Source: JAJTHC01 sp044348005
GTDB lineage: Bacteria > Cyanobacteriota > Vampirovibrionia > Vampirovibrionales > JAJTHC01
DNA length: 64,000 bases
Direction of reading: 5' to 3'
NCBI GenBank assembly: GCA_044348005.1
Contig: JBIKTR010000003.1
Location: 1 to 64,000, forward strand
The translations under genes and the position numbers were made by a program. Numbering within the stretch: the first letter of the stretch is position 1; the number at the start of each line of letters is the position of its first letter. This document shows, one piece after another, positions 25,958 through 34,754 of this stretch. The notes below the pieces were generated by a model, which saw only the letters and a list, made by a program, of their open reading frames with translations, made no database searches and was not told the DNA's origin.

Positions 25958-28894
25958 TTAAGCGACCACAGCCGTATGGCATCGGGTGCAAAGATGCGGA
26001 TGATCCACATACGCCCCGACGGTTTCCTTGTACTGCCAGCATCGTTGGCACTTGTCCCCAACGGCGCGCACAATCGTCACCTTGTATTCCCCGTCGATTT
26101 CTTCTTCGGCCAACACGGCGTGACTGGTGTACAAATCACCGGCGCCTTGAGCGGGTAAAATCTCCACCCCTGAAACCAAAAACAACAGCTCTAACACTTC
26201 TGGATTCAACTGATTCAAAAAGTTCCACGACGCGGCCAAGGGTTGAATCAACACATTCGCTTCTAAAGAAGAGCCAATTTCTTCTTGCGAACGGGCGTGT
26301 TCAAGCCCCGCATTGACGCTTTCACGCAACATCAACAAGGCTTCAAAGGAATGGGCCTGACTAGGCTCTAATCGCCATTCAGCGGGTAACTGCGGCCAAG
26401 GGGCCAGCAAAATGGATGGAGGCACGCCTTCTTTAAGGTCAAAATTGGGCTTTTGAGCCTCAGGCCAATGGCTCCAAATGTCTTCCGCCATGTGGGGCAT
26501 TACAGGAATAATGACGCGACTTAAGGTGCTTAAAATATGAAACAACACGGTTTGAACCGCCAGACGCCGCGCGTCTTTTTCACGATCGCAATACAAGACG
26601 TCTTTCACCACGTCAAAGTAAAGCGAAGAAAGTTCCACCACACAAAGATTTTGCAACAGTTGATAAAAACGGTGAAACTCATAACGTTCAAAGGCCTGTT
26701 CCAAGGCTTCCGTTACGAGGCTTAAACGGTGCAACACGTAAGTGTCCAGCGCACTTAGGTGGGCGTAAGGCACGGTGTCGACTTGGGGGTTGAATCCATT
26801 TAAATTGCCGATTAAAAAGCGACACGTATTACGAATTTTACGGTAAATATCGCTGAGTTGCTTAAGTGTGCCACCGCCGATCTTCACATCGTTGGTGTAG
26901 TCCACCGATGCCACCCACAAGCGTAAGACGTCTGCGCCGTATTCACGCATCACCACATTGGGGTCAATCACATTGCCGAGCGATTTACTCATTTTTCGGC
27001 CGTTTTCGTCCAACACAAAGCCATGCGTCAAGACGGCCTTATAAGGCGCTTTGCCTGAAAGCATGACACTGGTTAATAAAGACGACTGAAACCACCCACG
27101 ATGCTGATCGCTGCCTTCAAGGTACAGATCCACCGGCAAATGCCCCAGCTCTTCATGACGCGCTTCCACCACCGCCGTGTGGCTCACGCCTGAATCAAAC
27201 CATACATCCATCACATCTTCTTCTTTTTTGAAGGTGTGATGCCCGCAGTTTGTACAGGTCAAGCGTCCCTTTAAGAACGTTTCGGCGTCATAGCGAGCCC
27301 ACGCGTCGCTGGTTTGCTCATGAAAGACTTCCGCCACCCAAGCCGTGGTTTCTTTCGTTAAATGCACGGTGCCACATTGTTCACAATAAAACGCGGGAAT
27401 AGGCACCCCCCACACCCGTTGACGACTTATACACCATTCTGGACGGTTCGCCACCATTGTACTAATGCGAGATTCTCCACGCGCGGGCACCCACTGCACT
27501 TGCTTAATTTCGCTCAACGCCGTGTCGCGAAAGGCATCGACTTGAATAAACCATTGTTCGGTGGCTCTAAAAATCACAGGGGCATGGCTACGCCAGCTAT
27601 GCGGAAAGCTATGCGTAAAGGTCCCGTTCCACACCAAGGCGTTGCTTTTTTTAAGCCGTTCAAGCAGAATCCAGTTGGCTTTTTCGTAAAACATGCCGAC
27701 GACTTCTTCAGGCACGCCGTGTTCGTCTTTAAATTTGCCTTGGCCATCTACAGGGGAAATAATTGGCAAGGGGGACTCTTTTAATTCGTTGCGGTTGTAA
27801 GCTTTTACGGCAAAAAAGTCATCTGGGCCGTGCCCCCCCGCAATATGCACCAAGCCTGTGCCTGTTTCTGTGGTGACAAAATCCGCTGAAATCACCACCG
27901 AATCCCGTTCAATAAAGGGATGCTTAGCGACGAGCCCACGCAAAACGCTTCCTTTAAAGGTGATTAAAGGCGTTAAGGTTTGACCCTCTTCCACGCCAAA
28001 TTTTGAGCCTAAAGCAGCGAGTAAATCCACCGCCACCACGACTTTGCCGTGTTTCGGTGTTTCCACCACGGCGTATTCCACCTGTTCATGAACGGCAATG
28101 GCCACGTTGGCTGGGATCGTCCATGGCGTGGTCGTCCAAATCACCAAAGACGCCCCAGTCAGCGGACTCACCAGTTCCGCAGGAAGTGCTGTTGCGTAAC
28201 GTTTTTCAAGATTCGGCAAGGCAAAGGCCACGTAAAGACTATGACTTTCGTGGTCTTCATACTCAATTTCCGCTTCCGCCATCGCAGATTCACTAATCGG
28301 GCACCAATGCACAGGTTTTAGGCCCTTGTACACATAGCCTTTTTCAACCATTTCTGCAAATAATTCAATTTGCGTGGCTTCAAAATGTCCGTCAATGGTC
28401 ACATACGGCTCATCCCAGTGGCCCATTACCCCTAGGCGTTTAAAGTTTTCTTCTTGGCCTTTAAGGTTATTGGTGGCAAAGGCACGGCATTTTTCACGCA
28501 GTTCTAGGGGCGTAATGGATTTTCGTCCGCCTTTGATTTTCTTTTCTACCGCGGCTTCAATGGGTAGGCCATGGCCGTCATAACCCGGCACATAAGGGGC
28601 GTAAAAGCCTTGAAGCGTTTTATAACGCACCACAATGTCTTTCAAAATTTTATTTAAGGCCGTGCCGATATGGATTTTGTCGCTAGACAAATACGGCGGG
28701 CCATCATGCAAAACGAACCGCTTTTGCTTGGATTTCGTGGCGAGATTGCTTTCATAAATATGGTGATCTTCCCAAAAGGCTTGGATTTCGGGTTCGCGGG
28801 TGGAAGCCCCTGCCCGCATGGGAAAGCTGGTTTGAGGCAAGCGTAAGCTTTCTTTGTAATTGATTGCTTCATTTGAAGGGGGTTGACTTGTCAC
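25958..28894 (-). CDS. ileS: Isoleucyl-tRNA synthetase
   Basis: IleS charges tRNA-Ile and edits misactivated valine. The 978-residue protein starts at GTG 28894 with AAGGA 10 bases upstream. It shows the class I signature (KIHIGTALNKILKDIVVR), a CP1 editing domain (VIWTTTPWTIPAN), KMSKSLGNV near residue 635 and a C-terminal zinc finger (CQRCW, CTRCH). This matches the bacterial type 1 enzyme. I looked for a T-box leader upstream and found none. It converges with the poly-C gene at 25.2 kb. Confidence 0.98.
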   Translation of the reverse strand: MTSQPPSNEAINYKESLRLPQTSFPMRAGASTREPEIQAFWEDHHIYESNLATKSKQKRFVLHDGPPYLSSDKIHIGTALNKILKDIVVRYKTLQGFYAPYVPGYDGHGLPIEAAVEKKIKGGRKSITPLELREKCRAFATNNLKGQEENFKRLGVMGHWDEPYVTIDGHFEATQIELFAEMVEKGYVYKGLKPVHWCPISESAMAEAEIEYEDHESHSLYVAFALPNLEKRYATALPAELVSPLTGASLVIWTTTPWTIPANVAIAVHEQVEYAVVETPKHGKVVVAVDLLAALGSKFGVEEGQTLTPLITFKGSVLRGLVAKHPFIERDSVVISADFVTTETGTGLVHIAGGHGPDDFFAVKAYNRNELKESPLPIISPVDGQGKFKDEHGVPEEVVGMFYEKANWILLERLKKSNALVWNGTFTHSFPHSWRSHAPVIFRATEQWFIQVDAFRDTALSEIKQVQWVPARGESRISTMVANRPEWCISRQRVWGVPIPAFYCEQCGTVHLTKETTAWVAEVFHEQTSDAWARYDAETFLKGRLTCTNCGHHTFKKEEDVMDVWFDSGVSHTAVVEARHEELGHLPVDLYLEGSDQHRGWFQSSLLTSVMLSGKAPYKAVLTHGFVLDENGRKMSKSLGNVIDPNVVMREYGADVLRLWVASVDYTNDVKIGGGTLKQLSDIYRKIRNTCRFLIGNLNGFNPQVDTVPYAHLSALDTYVLHRLSLVTEALEQAFERYEFHRFYQLLQNLCVVELSSLYFDVVKDVLYCDREKDARRLAVQTVLFHILSTLSRVIIPVMPHMAEDIWSHWPEAQKPNFDLKEGVPPSILLAPWPQLPAEWRLEPSQAHSFEALLMLRESVNAGLEHARSQEEIGSSLEANVLIQPLAASWNFLNQLNPEVLELLFLVSGVEILPAQGAGDLYTSHAVLAEEEIDGEYKVTIVRAVGDKCQRCWQYKETVGAYVDHPHLCTRCHTAVVA

Positions 28895-29167
28895 GATAGA
28901 ACGTCCTTACCTAGTTTGAATGCTTGTGTATCCCTTCAATATCTCATAAAATGAACGTCAAGACAAGTGACAGAACGCGATGCCTTTCGCCCACAAAGAA
29001 GCATTTGTAAGTTTTTTGTAACAAAAGCTTAGAAAAGGCAATTTCACCCTTAAGATTGTTTTTATAATTACATAAGAAGGCATCACCGAAGATGATTCTT
29101 CTCTCGTATATGCAAGTCTCTTTTTATTCAAGTATCCACTCAATCCCTTTAGCGAGTCTATTGCCTT

Positions 29168-29344
29168 ATGTTAAACCATATTACCCTTGATTTTTCCGAT
29201 GCACAGGATGCCGATGTCACCGCCCTTGTCAAACGTTTAGCCTCGAAGGCTCAAGCCATTTTAGAGCTTGACGAACAAAGCGAAACGCTCTTTTTAGGGG
29301 CAAGAGCCATTGAGTTACTCATGGAAGACATCAACCACGTTTGA
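29168..29344 (+). CDS. Small unknown protein, 58 aa
   Basis: An ATG frame encodes 58 residues (start MLNHITLDFSDAQDADV, end LLMEDINHV): acidic, amphipathic and helix-forming, without Cys or membrane segments. Codon use resembles neighbouring genes. The ribosome binding site is weak (only GCGAG upstream). It lies alone between ileS and the repeats before the RNA methyltransferase. I recognise no family. It is plausible but unproven. Confidence 0.45.
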   Translation: MLNHITLDFSDAQDADVTALVKRLASKAQAILELDEQSETLFLGARAIELLMEDINHV

Positions 29345-29431
29345 TTTTTCAAAACGCTGAACGCTTTTTAGGGTCTCTGGCTTTTCCTGTTTATAGTATT
29401 GAAGGCACAGAGAAAGTCTTTTTTGCTTTGT

Positions 29432-29580
29432 TCCTCCTCCCTTAGGTCGCACGCCTCGCCGATGGCGGGCTACGTTAGGAGGAGGGACACCAGCTATAAC
29501 TGAACATCCCAAATCCCTCACCCCAACCCTCTCCCTAAGGGAGAGGGAGTAAAACGCCCTTTTGCAGAGCCTTCTATATA
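29432..29580 (-). repeat. Dispersed repeat, CCCTCTCCC type, long copy
   Basis: Read on the minus strand it runs TAGAAGGCTCTGCAAAAGG, TTTTACTCCCTCTCCC, the palindrome, GGGGTGAGGGATTTGGGATG, TATAGCTGGTGTCCCTCC, then a CGCCATCGGCGAGGCGTGC end. It matches 40494-40666 nearly throughout. With flanks it fills most of the 336-base gap 29345-29680. Confidence 0.85.
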
Positions 29581-29642
29581 GTGTTTTATCTGTCGAACAC
29601 TATGAATAAGATTTTCAGATTAGTTTTAAGCTATTTTTAAGC

Positions 29643-29648
29643 TATAAT
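29643..29648 (+). promoter_or_regulatory. -10 box of the RNA methyltransferase gene
   Basis: TATAAT lies about 33 bases before the start codon; the -35 region is AT-rich without a clear hexamer. Confidence 0.5.
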
Positions 29649-29680
29649 AGTCCAACACCCACTCACGGAGCCCTTGACTC

Positions 29681-30532
29681 ATGTCATCTACTGAAATTGT
29701 GAAAAGTTTGCAAAACCAACACGTTAAAGAAGCACTCGCCCTTCAACGCCATAAGCATCGCGTGGCTGAAAAGGCCTGTGTGGTGGTGGGGGAAAAGGCC
29801 ATTGAAGAAGCCCGAAAAGCGGGGTGGCAGGCCAAACGCTTTTTTTTTAGAAACGACGTACTAACGCCTGAAAGCTTTTCAGCAGGCAAGCCCTGGCAAA
29901 TGGTGAGCAATACCATTTTAAAAGCCATTGCTGAAACAGAATCTGCCCCACCTGTTGTGGCGGTGTTTGACTGGCCAAGCGCTGCCCAGTTCGTGACGCT
30001 TGAAACACTTGCCTGCCCCCAAGCCCCCACCGAAACCTTGCTGGTGTTAGATGGCCTTCAAGATCCAGGTAATGTAGGCACTTTGTTGAGAACAGCGGTG
30101 GCCTTTGGATTTGAGCACGTGTTGATTATTGAACCCGCTGCGGATGCCTATTCCAGTAAAGTCATTCGCGCTTCTACAGGCTTGCAATTTCGCTTGCAGA
30201 TTCAGGTTATTCAGCATGAAGCAACCTTTGACGTCTTACAAGCCTTACGCCAGAAGGGGTGGCATCCGTATTTGGCAGATGCCTGCGACGACTGGCAGCA
30301 AACGCCGTTGTACTTGCATGAACTCAGGGGGCTGCCTGAACATCCCATGGCGGTGGTGTTGGGTCAAGAAGGGCAAGGCTTGCGTTTAACCCAAACGCAG
30401 AAGCAGGCCTTTTCAACGCTCAGTGTGGCCATGACGGATGAGGTTGAATCGTTAAATGTGGCGATTACGGGTAGCCTGATTTTGCATCATCTGTATAGTC
30501 TTAAATGCTCTAGTGGCAAGGGAAGGCCTTAA
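29681..30532 (+). CDS. SpoU/TrmH-family RNA 2'-O-methyltransferase
   Basis: The 283-residue product has a substrate-binding N-terminal domain and a C-terminal SPOUT knot domain: VLDGLQDPGNVGTLLRTA (motif 1), VVLGQEGQGL (motif 2) and VESLNVAITGSLILHHL (motif 3). It methylates a ribose in rRNA or tRNA using S-adenosylmethionine; the target (RlmB-, TrmH- or TsnR-like) cannot be set from the sequence. GGAG precedes the start. Its stop overlaps the tatC start by one base. Confidence 0.9.
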   Translation: MSSTEIVKSLQNQHVKEALALQRHKHRVAEKACVVVGEKAIEEARKAGWQAKRFFFRNDVLTPESFSAGKPWQMVSNTILKAIAETESAPPVVAVFDWPSAAQFVTLETLACPQAPTETLLVLDGLQDPGNVGTLLRTAVAFGFEHVLIIEPAADAYSSKVIRASTGLQFRLQIQVIQHEATFDVLQALRQKGWHPYLADACDDWQQTPLYLHELRGLPEHPMAVVLGQEGQGLRLTQTQKQAFSTLSVAMTDEVESLNVAITGSLILHHLYSLKCSSGKGRP

Positions 30533-31377
30533 TGAGCTATGATGCCATTCCGCCCCATTTACGTCCGCCAAACCAAGTGCCGTTGGCGGAAGATTTAAAA
30601 CCGCTTGAGCCTCAAGACGCTACAATGCAAGACGATTGGGCATCGGTGGAAACGCCGCAAGCCCTTTGGCAATTGGCTAAAAAACGCTGGAATCAAGGCA
30701 TCCTGCCTCACTTGCAAGAACTACGCCTGCGCTTAGGGGTGAGCCTTGGGGCGTGGGTCGTGGCGGTAGGGGCTTCTTATTTCATGGCCAAACCCCTGTT
30801 GCTGGGTGTGCAAAGGCTGGCGCCTGCGTCAACGGTTTTTGTGCAGTTGGCCCCCACCGATGCCCTGTTTGCCGTGTTTCAAGTGATGATGCTCGTCGGA
30901 ACAAGCCTGAGTTCGCCTGTATTGCTGTGGCATTTGATTCGATTTGTCGTGCCTGCGTTAAAGGAACAAGAAAAAGCGTTTTTGTGGCCGGCCTTGCTGT
31001 TGGCGTTGGTGGGGGGTATTTTAGGCTTGGTGTTTGGTTATGTGCTGGTGTTGCCTACGGCTTTACACGTGTTGCTTGCATTTTCTGAAGGGATTGCGGT
31101 GGCTCAAATGAGTTTGCTTGCTTATGTGAGTTTTTGTACCATGATGCTCGGCGTCATAAGCCTTACGTTTGAGATGCCCCTACTGGCCTTTTTGCTTGGG
31201 CGCTTGGGGTTATTAAAGCAGTCCTTCTTAAAGCAGTATTGGCGAGAAAGTTTTATTGCCCTGATTGTGTTGGCCGCCCTTTTAACCCCCAGTCAAGACC
31301 CTTTTACCTTGATTCTGGTTTCAGTGGCGTTGTTTGTTCTTTACGGCGTATGCTTGTGGGTCACCCCTAACGCGTGA
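30532..31377 (+). CDS. tatC: Sec-independent protein translocase TatC
   Basis: TatC is the multi-spanning receptor for twin-arginine signal peptides. The 281-residue protein has an unusually long polar N-terminal extension (about 55 residues, Pro/Asp/Glu-rich) before the family start HLQELRLRL, then six hydrophobic segments and the conserved LTPSQDPFTLILV region. It is coupled to the upstream methyltransferase gene (TAATG). Its 3' end overlaps the converging metF by 37 bases. No tatA or tatB is in the window. Confidence 0.93.
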   Translation: MSYDAIPPHLRPPNQVPLAEDLKPLEPQDATMQDDWASVETPQALWQLAKKRWNQGILPHLQELRLRLGVSLGAWVVAVGASYFMAKPLLLGVQRLAPASTVFVQLAPTDALFAVFQVMMLVGTSLSSPVLLWHLIRFVVPALKEQEKAFLWPALLLALVGGILGLVFGYVLVLPTALHVLLAFSEGIAVAQMSLLAYVSFCTMMLGVISLTFEMPLLAFLLGRLGLLKQSFLKQYWRESFIALIVLAALLTPSQDPFTLILVSVALFVLYGVCLWVTPNA

Positions 31378-32198
31378 CAAATCCCATACACCAAATCACT
31401 GCGATTTAGCGTGTAAAAATGAAAATGCTCCACCCCTTCTGACTGCAAACCTTCACAAAGCTTAATGGCTTCGCTACTGGCAATCAGGCGTCGGGTGTCG
31501 GGGTCTTCATCTAAGCCGTCAAATAGCTGAATCAGGCGATTGGGGACTTGTGCGCCACAAAGTTGGGCAAATTTTAAGGTTTGCTGGACGTTACTAATCG
31601 GTAAAATGCCAGGTAAAATAGGCACTTTAATGCCTTTGGCTTCACATAAATCCCTAAAACGCAAGAAAGTTTCGGCTTCAAAGAAAAATTGCGTCATAAT
31701 CGAACGCACCCCTAAATCCACCTTGGCCTTGAGAAAATCAATATCCACCGACAAATCCACCGCTTCAGGATGCCCTTCGGGGTAGCCCGCCACAGAAACG
31801 TCAAACCCGCCAACCTCATGGATGTCTCGAATCAAATCGCAGGCGTGTTGGTAGTCTTTTAGGGCATCTTGAGGGGATTGCCCCTTGGGGATGTCGCCTC
31901 GTAAGGCCACAATATGCGCCACCCCTAAGGTTTTATAACGTGCTAAAATGGCGTGAATATCCGCCTTGCTCGAACCCACACACGTCAAGTGAGCCGCGGG
32001 TTTAAGCGTTGTTTCTTGCAGGATTTTGGCCACTGTGTCGTGGGTGCGTTCACGGGTGGAACCGCCTGCGCCGTAGGTCACGCTCACAAAATCAGGCTGT
32101 AAGGGGGCCAGTTTTTGAAGGCTTTCCCACAATTTTTCACTGGCTTCAGGGCTATTAGGCGGGAAAAACTCAAAACTCACATGGACTTTAGGCATCAT
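31341..32198 (-). CDS. metF: 5,10-methylenetetrahydrofolate reductase
   Basis: MetF reduces methylene-THF to methyl-THF for methionine synthesis. The 285-residue protein has the N-terminal SFEFFPPN, SVTYGAGGSTRERT, LRGDIP and FFFEAETFLRF motifs of the FAD-containing family. A second ATG follows directly, and GAAAGAA is a weak ribosome binding site. It converges on and overlaps tatC, so the two 3' ends share sequence. Confidence 0.96.
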   Translation of the reverse strand: MMPKVHVSFEFFPPNSPEASEKLWESLQKLAPLQPDFVSVTYGAGGSTRERTHDTVAKILQETTLKPAAHLTCVGSSKADIHAILARYKTLGVAHIVALRGDIPKGQSPQDALKDYQHACDLIRDIHEVGGFDVSVAGYPEGHPEAVDLSVDIDFLKAKVDLGVRSIMTQFFFEAETFLRFRDLCEAKGIKVPILPGILPISNVQQTLKFAQLCGAQVPNRLIQLFDGLDEDPDTRRLIASSEAIKLCEGLQSEGVEHFHFYTLNRSDLVYGICHALGVTHKHTP

Positions 32199-32281
32199 TT
32201 ATGGATTCTTTCTCTTTTTAGTGGAGCGGTTCATTTATTTTAGCACCCGCATCAAAGGATTCAATTGGTTTTATTTTTTGA

Positions 32282-32287
32282 TATAAT
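32282..32287 (+). promoter_or_regulatory. -10 box of the mannose-1-phosphate guanylyltransferase gene
   Basis: A perfect TATAAT sits 34 bases before the start codon; only a weak TTCAAT lies at -35. Confidence 0.55.
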
Positions 32288-32320
32288 GTTTAAACATTCG
32301 TAATGCTTGAGGTTCTTTCC

Positions 32321-33742
32321 ATGTTGATTCCTGTAATTCTTTCTGGTGGCAGTGGTACACGACTTTGGCCCTTGTCTCGTGAAGGCATGCCCAAGCAGTT
32401 TTTGTCGTTGCTTGAAGGGCCAAGTCTGTTTCAAGAAACCTTGCTTCGTTTGCCCCCAGAAGGACTTGAACCCCCTATGGTGATTGCCAATCAAGATCAT
32501 CGCTTTCGTGTGGCTGAACAAATGCAGGCCATGCAGTACTCGCAAAGTAAAATCATTTTAGAACCTTGTGGCCGAAATACCGCCCCTGCCATCGTGGTGG
32601 CGGCCTTGATTGCGTGTTCGCACCCGTCCACTCAAGACGCCTGCCTGCTTATTTTACCGTCGGATCACCACATTAAAGATCCTCACGCCTTGGCTTGCGC
32701 CATGGCCCACGCCAAACGTCACGCACAAGCTGGCAACGTGGTGACCTTTGGCATTGTGCCCACTTACCCCGCCACTGGCTACGGCTACATTCAAGCCGGT
32801 GAAGCCCTTTCACCTGAACCTGAAAAAGGCTTAAAGGTTAAAGCCTTTAAAGAAAAGCCTGATGAATCCACCGCCCAAGCTTTTATAGAAGCCGGCCATT
32901 ACTTCTGGAATTCGGGCATGTTTATGGTCAAAGCCTCCACGCTTTTAGAAGAAGTGGAACGCTACTGCCCTGAAGTGCTGCGCTATGCGCGTCAAGCCCT
33001 GATGCAAGGCTGTAAAGACTTAGACTTTATTCGTTTAGATGCCGAAAGTTTTGCCCAATGCCCCAGTATTTCCATTGATTATGCGATTATGGAAAAAACC
33101 GATCGGGCGGTGGTGGTACCCCTTGATGCAGGCTGGAACGATTTAGGCAATTGGGACGCCTTGTGGGGGCTTTCCCCGCAAGACGATCAAGGCAACGTGA
33201 GCATAGGCGACGTGATTTTGCACAATGTGAAAGATGCCATGGTGCTGAGTCAAACCGCGTTAGTGACGCTGTGTGACGTAGAACATATTTTAGTGGTGCA
33301 AACGAAAGATGCGGTGCTTGTGGCGGATCGCCGGAAGGCAGAATCCGTCAAGCACGTGGTGGAAGCCTTGAAGGCGCAACAACGCACGGAACGACTAGAG
33401 CATGTGCAGGTGTTTCGCCCGTGGGGGAGTTATGAAACGATTGTGGAAGCTGCGGGCTTTAAGGCCAAGCGAATCATCGTCAACCCCCAGCAGAAGTTGT
33501 CGCTTCAAATGCACCATCATCGTGCGGAACACTGGGTGGTTGTGTCGGGCACGGCGTTGGTGACCAATGGGGATCGTGAGTTTTTGTTGAGTCAGGATGA
33601 ATCAACGTATATTCCTGTGGGCACCAAGCACCGTCTAGAAAATCCAGGGAAGATTCCCTTAGAAATTATTGAAGTGCAATCAGGCACGTATTTAGAAGAA
33701 GACGACATTGTGCGTTATGAAGATATGTATCAGCGTGCGTAA
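32321..33742 (+). CDS. manC: Mannose-1-phosphate guanylyltransferase / mannose-6-phosphate isomerase
   Basis: The start is ATG 32321 (TTGAGG upstream); the longer frame adds six residues. The 473-residue bifunctional-type protein has the nucleotidyltransferase signature GGSGTRLWPLSR at 9-20 and a C-terminal cupin isomerase domain (PWGSYE, LQMHHHRAEHWVV, GTKHRLENPG). It makes GDP-mannose for polysaccharide or glycan synthesis, and may also isomerise mannose-6-phosphate. It has its own promoter. Confidence 0.92.
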   Translation: MLIPVILSGGSGTRLWPLSREGMPKQFLSLLEGPSLFQETLLRLPPEGLEPPMVIANQDHRFRVAEQMQAMQYSQSKIILEPCGRNTAPAIVVAALIACSHPSTQDACLLILPSDHHIKDPHALACAMAHAKRHAQAGNVVTFGIVPTYPATGYGYIQAGEALSPEPEKGLKVKAFKEKPDESTAQAFIEAGHYFWNSGMFMVKASTLLEEVERYCPEVLRYARQALMQGCKDLDFIRLDAESFAQCPSISIDYAIMEKTDRAVVVPLDAGWNDLGNWDALWGLSPQDDQGNVSIGDVILHNVKDAMVLSQTALVTLCDVEHILVVQTKDAVLVADRRKAESVKHVVEALKAQQRTERLEHVQVFRPWGSYETIVEAAGFKAKRIIVNPQQKLSLQMHHHRAEHWVVVSGTALVTNGDREFLLSQDESTYIPVGTKHRLENPGKIPLEIIEVQSGTYLEEDDIVRYEDMYQRA

Positions 33743-33747
33743 AGGGC

Positions 33748-33775
33748 TTGACGTGCTTGGTGTTTATTTTAGTAT
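33748..33775 (+). promoter_or_regulatory. Promoter of the C12-tract gene
   Basis: TTGACG (33748-33753), a 16-base spacer and TAGTAT (33770-33775), with TATAGT three bases later as an alternative, precede AAAAGGA. Confidence 0.5.
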
Positions 33776-33827
33776 AGTAAGTAACCCTAAGCAGGGTGTG
33801 TTTTGAAGAATTAAAAGGATTTTATCG

Positions 33828-34340
33828 ATGCGACTTTTCTCCCCCCCCCCCCGCGTAAACACTCATAACTTGCCCGCTTCCCCCGCCTTACACCAGCGTG
33901 AAGGAAAAAGAAGACCCTACACTCTTCCTTCTCCTCCTGCAGGTGAAAGTGAGGCATTTGGTCGTTTTTTGAAGACGTCTGCAACTGTTAGTAAAGCTTA
34001 TTCTTCTGAGCCCAAAGCTGAACCAACACTTCCACCTCCCTCTATAACTCCTTCCGTCGATCCTAGGAATCCCTATGCTCTCATTGACCGGATTGAAGAT
34101 CTTCTTGGTCCAGACCTAAAAAAACAACTTGATGGACTACCTACGAACCTAGATCGTTTTAGGAATGAACGGCCAACTGATTTCAAGCGAATTGAAACAT
34201 TTTTTAACAATAGAATAGACACTATCTGTGCGAGGCTTGGTATGACACTAAATGAAATTCATTATCCTCATCGATTAGGTCTTTACTCTAGAAGATTACA
34301 ACGATTATTAAATGCACTTACACGATTGCGCACACTATAG
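33828..34340 (+). CDS. Unknown Pro-rich/helical protein with C12 tract, in frame (phase ON)
   Basis: ATG 33828 has AAAAGGA 8 bases upstream. A C12 tract (33841-33852) occupies codons 5-9, giving SPPPR, and here the frame is open for 170 residues. The N-terminal half is Pro/Ser/Lys-rich and probably disordered (to about residue 80). The rest is helical (LIDRIEDLLGPDLKKQLDGL, then an Arg/Leu-rich tail). No signal peptide or membrane segment is seen, and I recognise no family. One extra C would end the frame at a TAA about ten codons later. It has its own promoter and stands alone before gyrB. Confidence 0.7.
   Translation: MRLFSPPPRVNTHNLPASPALHQREGKRRPYTLPSPPAGESEAFGRFLKTSATVSKAYSSEPKAEPTLPPPSITPSVDPRNPYALIDRIEDLLGPDLKKQLDGLPTNLDRFRNERPTDFKRIETFFNNRIDTICARLGMTLNEIHYPHRLGLYSRRLQRLLNALTRLRTL
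33841..33852 (+). repeat. C12 tract, putative phase-variation switch
   Basis: This is the longest homopolymer in the window: twelve C in codons 5-9 of the gene. The current length keeps the gene in frame. Confidence 0.85.
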
Positions 34341-34754
34341 CGTGGATAAACTGTAAATAACCTACTGATTTAAACAAAAGCCTACAATGTTCATCAATCA
34401 GGCAAGTCTGTCGTTGTGGCACGAACGCTTCAACCAAAGAAAAACCCTCTAGGGCGAACCTAAGAGGGAGAGGACAATGTAGATGATAAATGTAAAGTTA
34501 AGGCGTTTGACACAATGAAATGTCGAACGCGTTGATTCATACTCTAGTTGTACCGCAAACCCACGGAAATGAAAATACCCCATGGCCAAACTTTAACCTT
34601 TGGGTGAACAACGCCTACACCTTTGGGTGAAGCAAAACGTCTAAACACGGCAATTGTATCGTTTTGTCTCGTCTATTTAAATGAAGTCGTTCATTTTTTG
34701 TGTGCATGCTATAATAGCCTTAATCTCAATTTTGGACGCGAAAAAGGAACACTC
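34341..34754. other. Gap upstream of gyrB with hairpins and a direct repeat
   Basis: I see no gene here. It holds a CCCTCT/AGAGGG hairpin region (34445-34478) resembling 54196-54229, a 10-bp inverted repeat GCGTTTGACA/TGTCGAACGC (34503-34530), two copies of ACCTTTGGGTGAA 23 bases apart (34596 and 34619), and the gyrB promoter. Confidence 0.6.
34710..34715 (+). promoter_or_regulatory. Extended -10 promoter of gyrB
   Basis: TGC TATAAT is a perfect extended -10 box, 40 bases before the gyrB start; the -35 is weak. Confidence 0.6.

Noticed and set aside
28895..29160. Possible T-box leader of ileS
   Set aside because: No T-box motif or specifier-like stem was recognisable on the minus strand.
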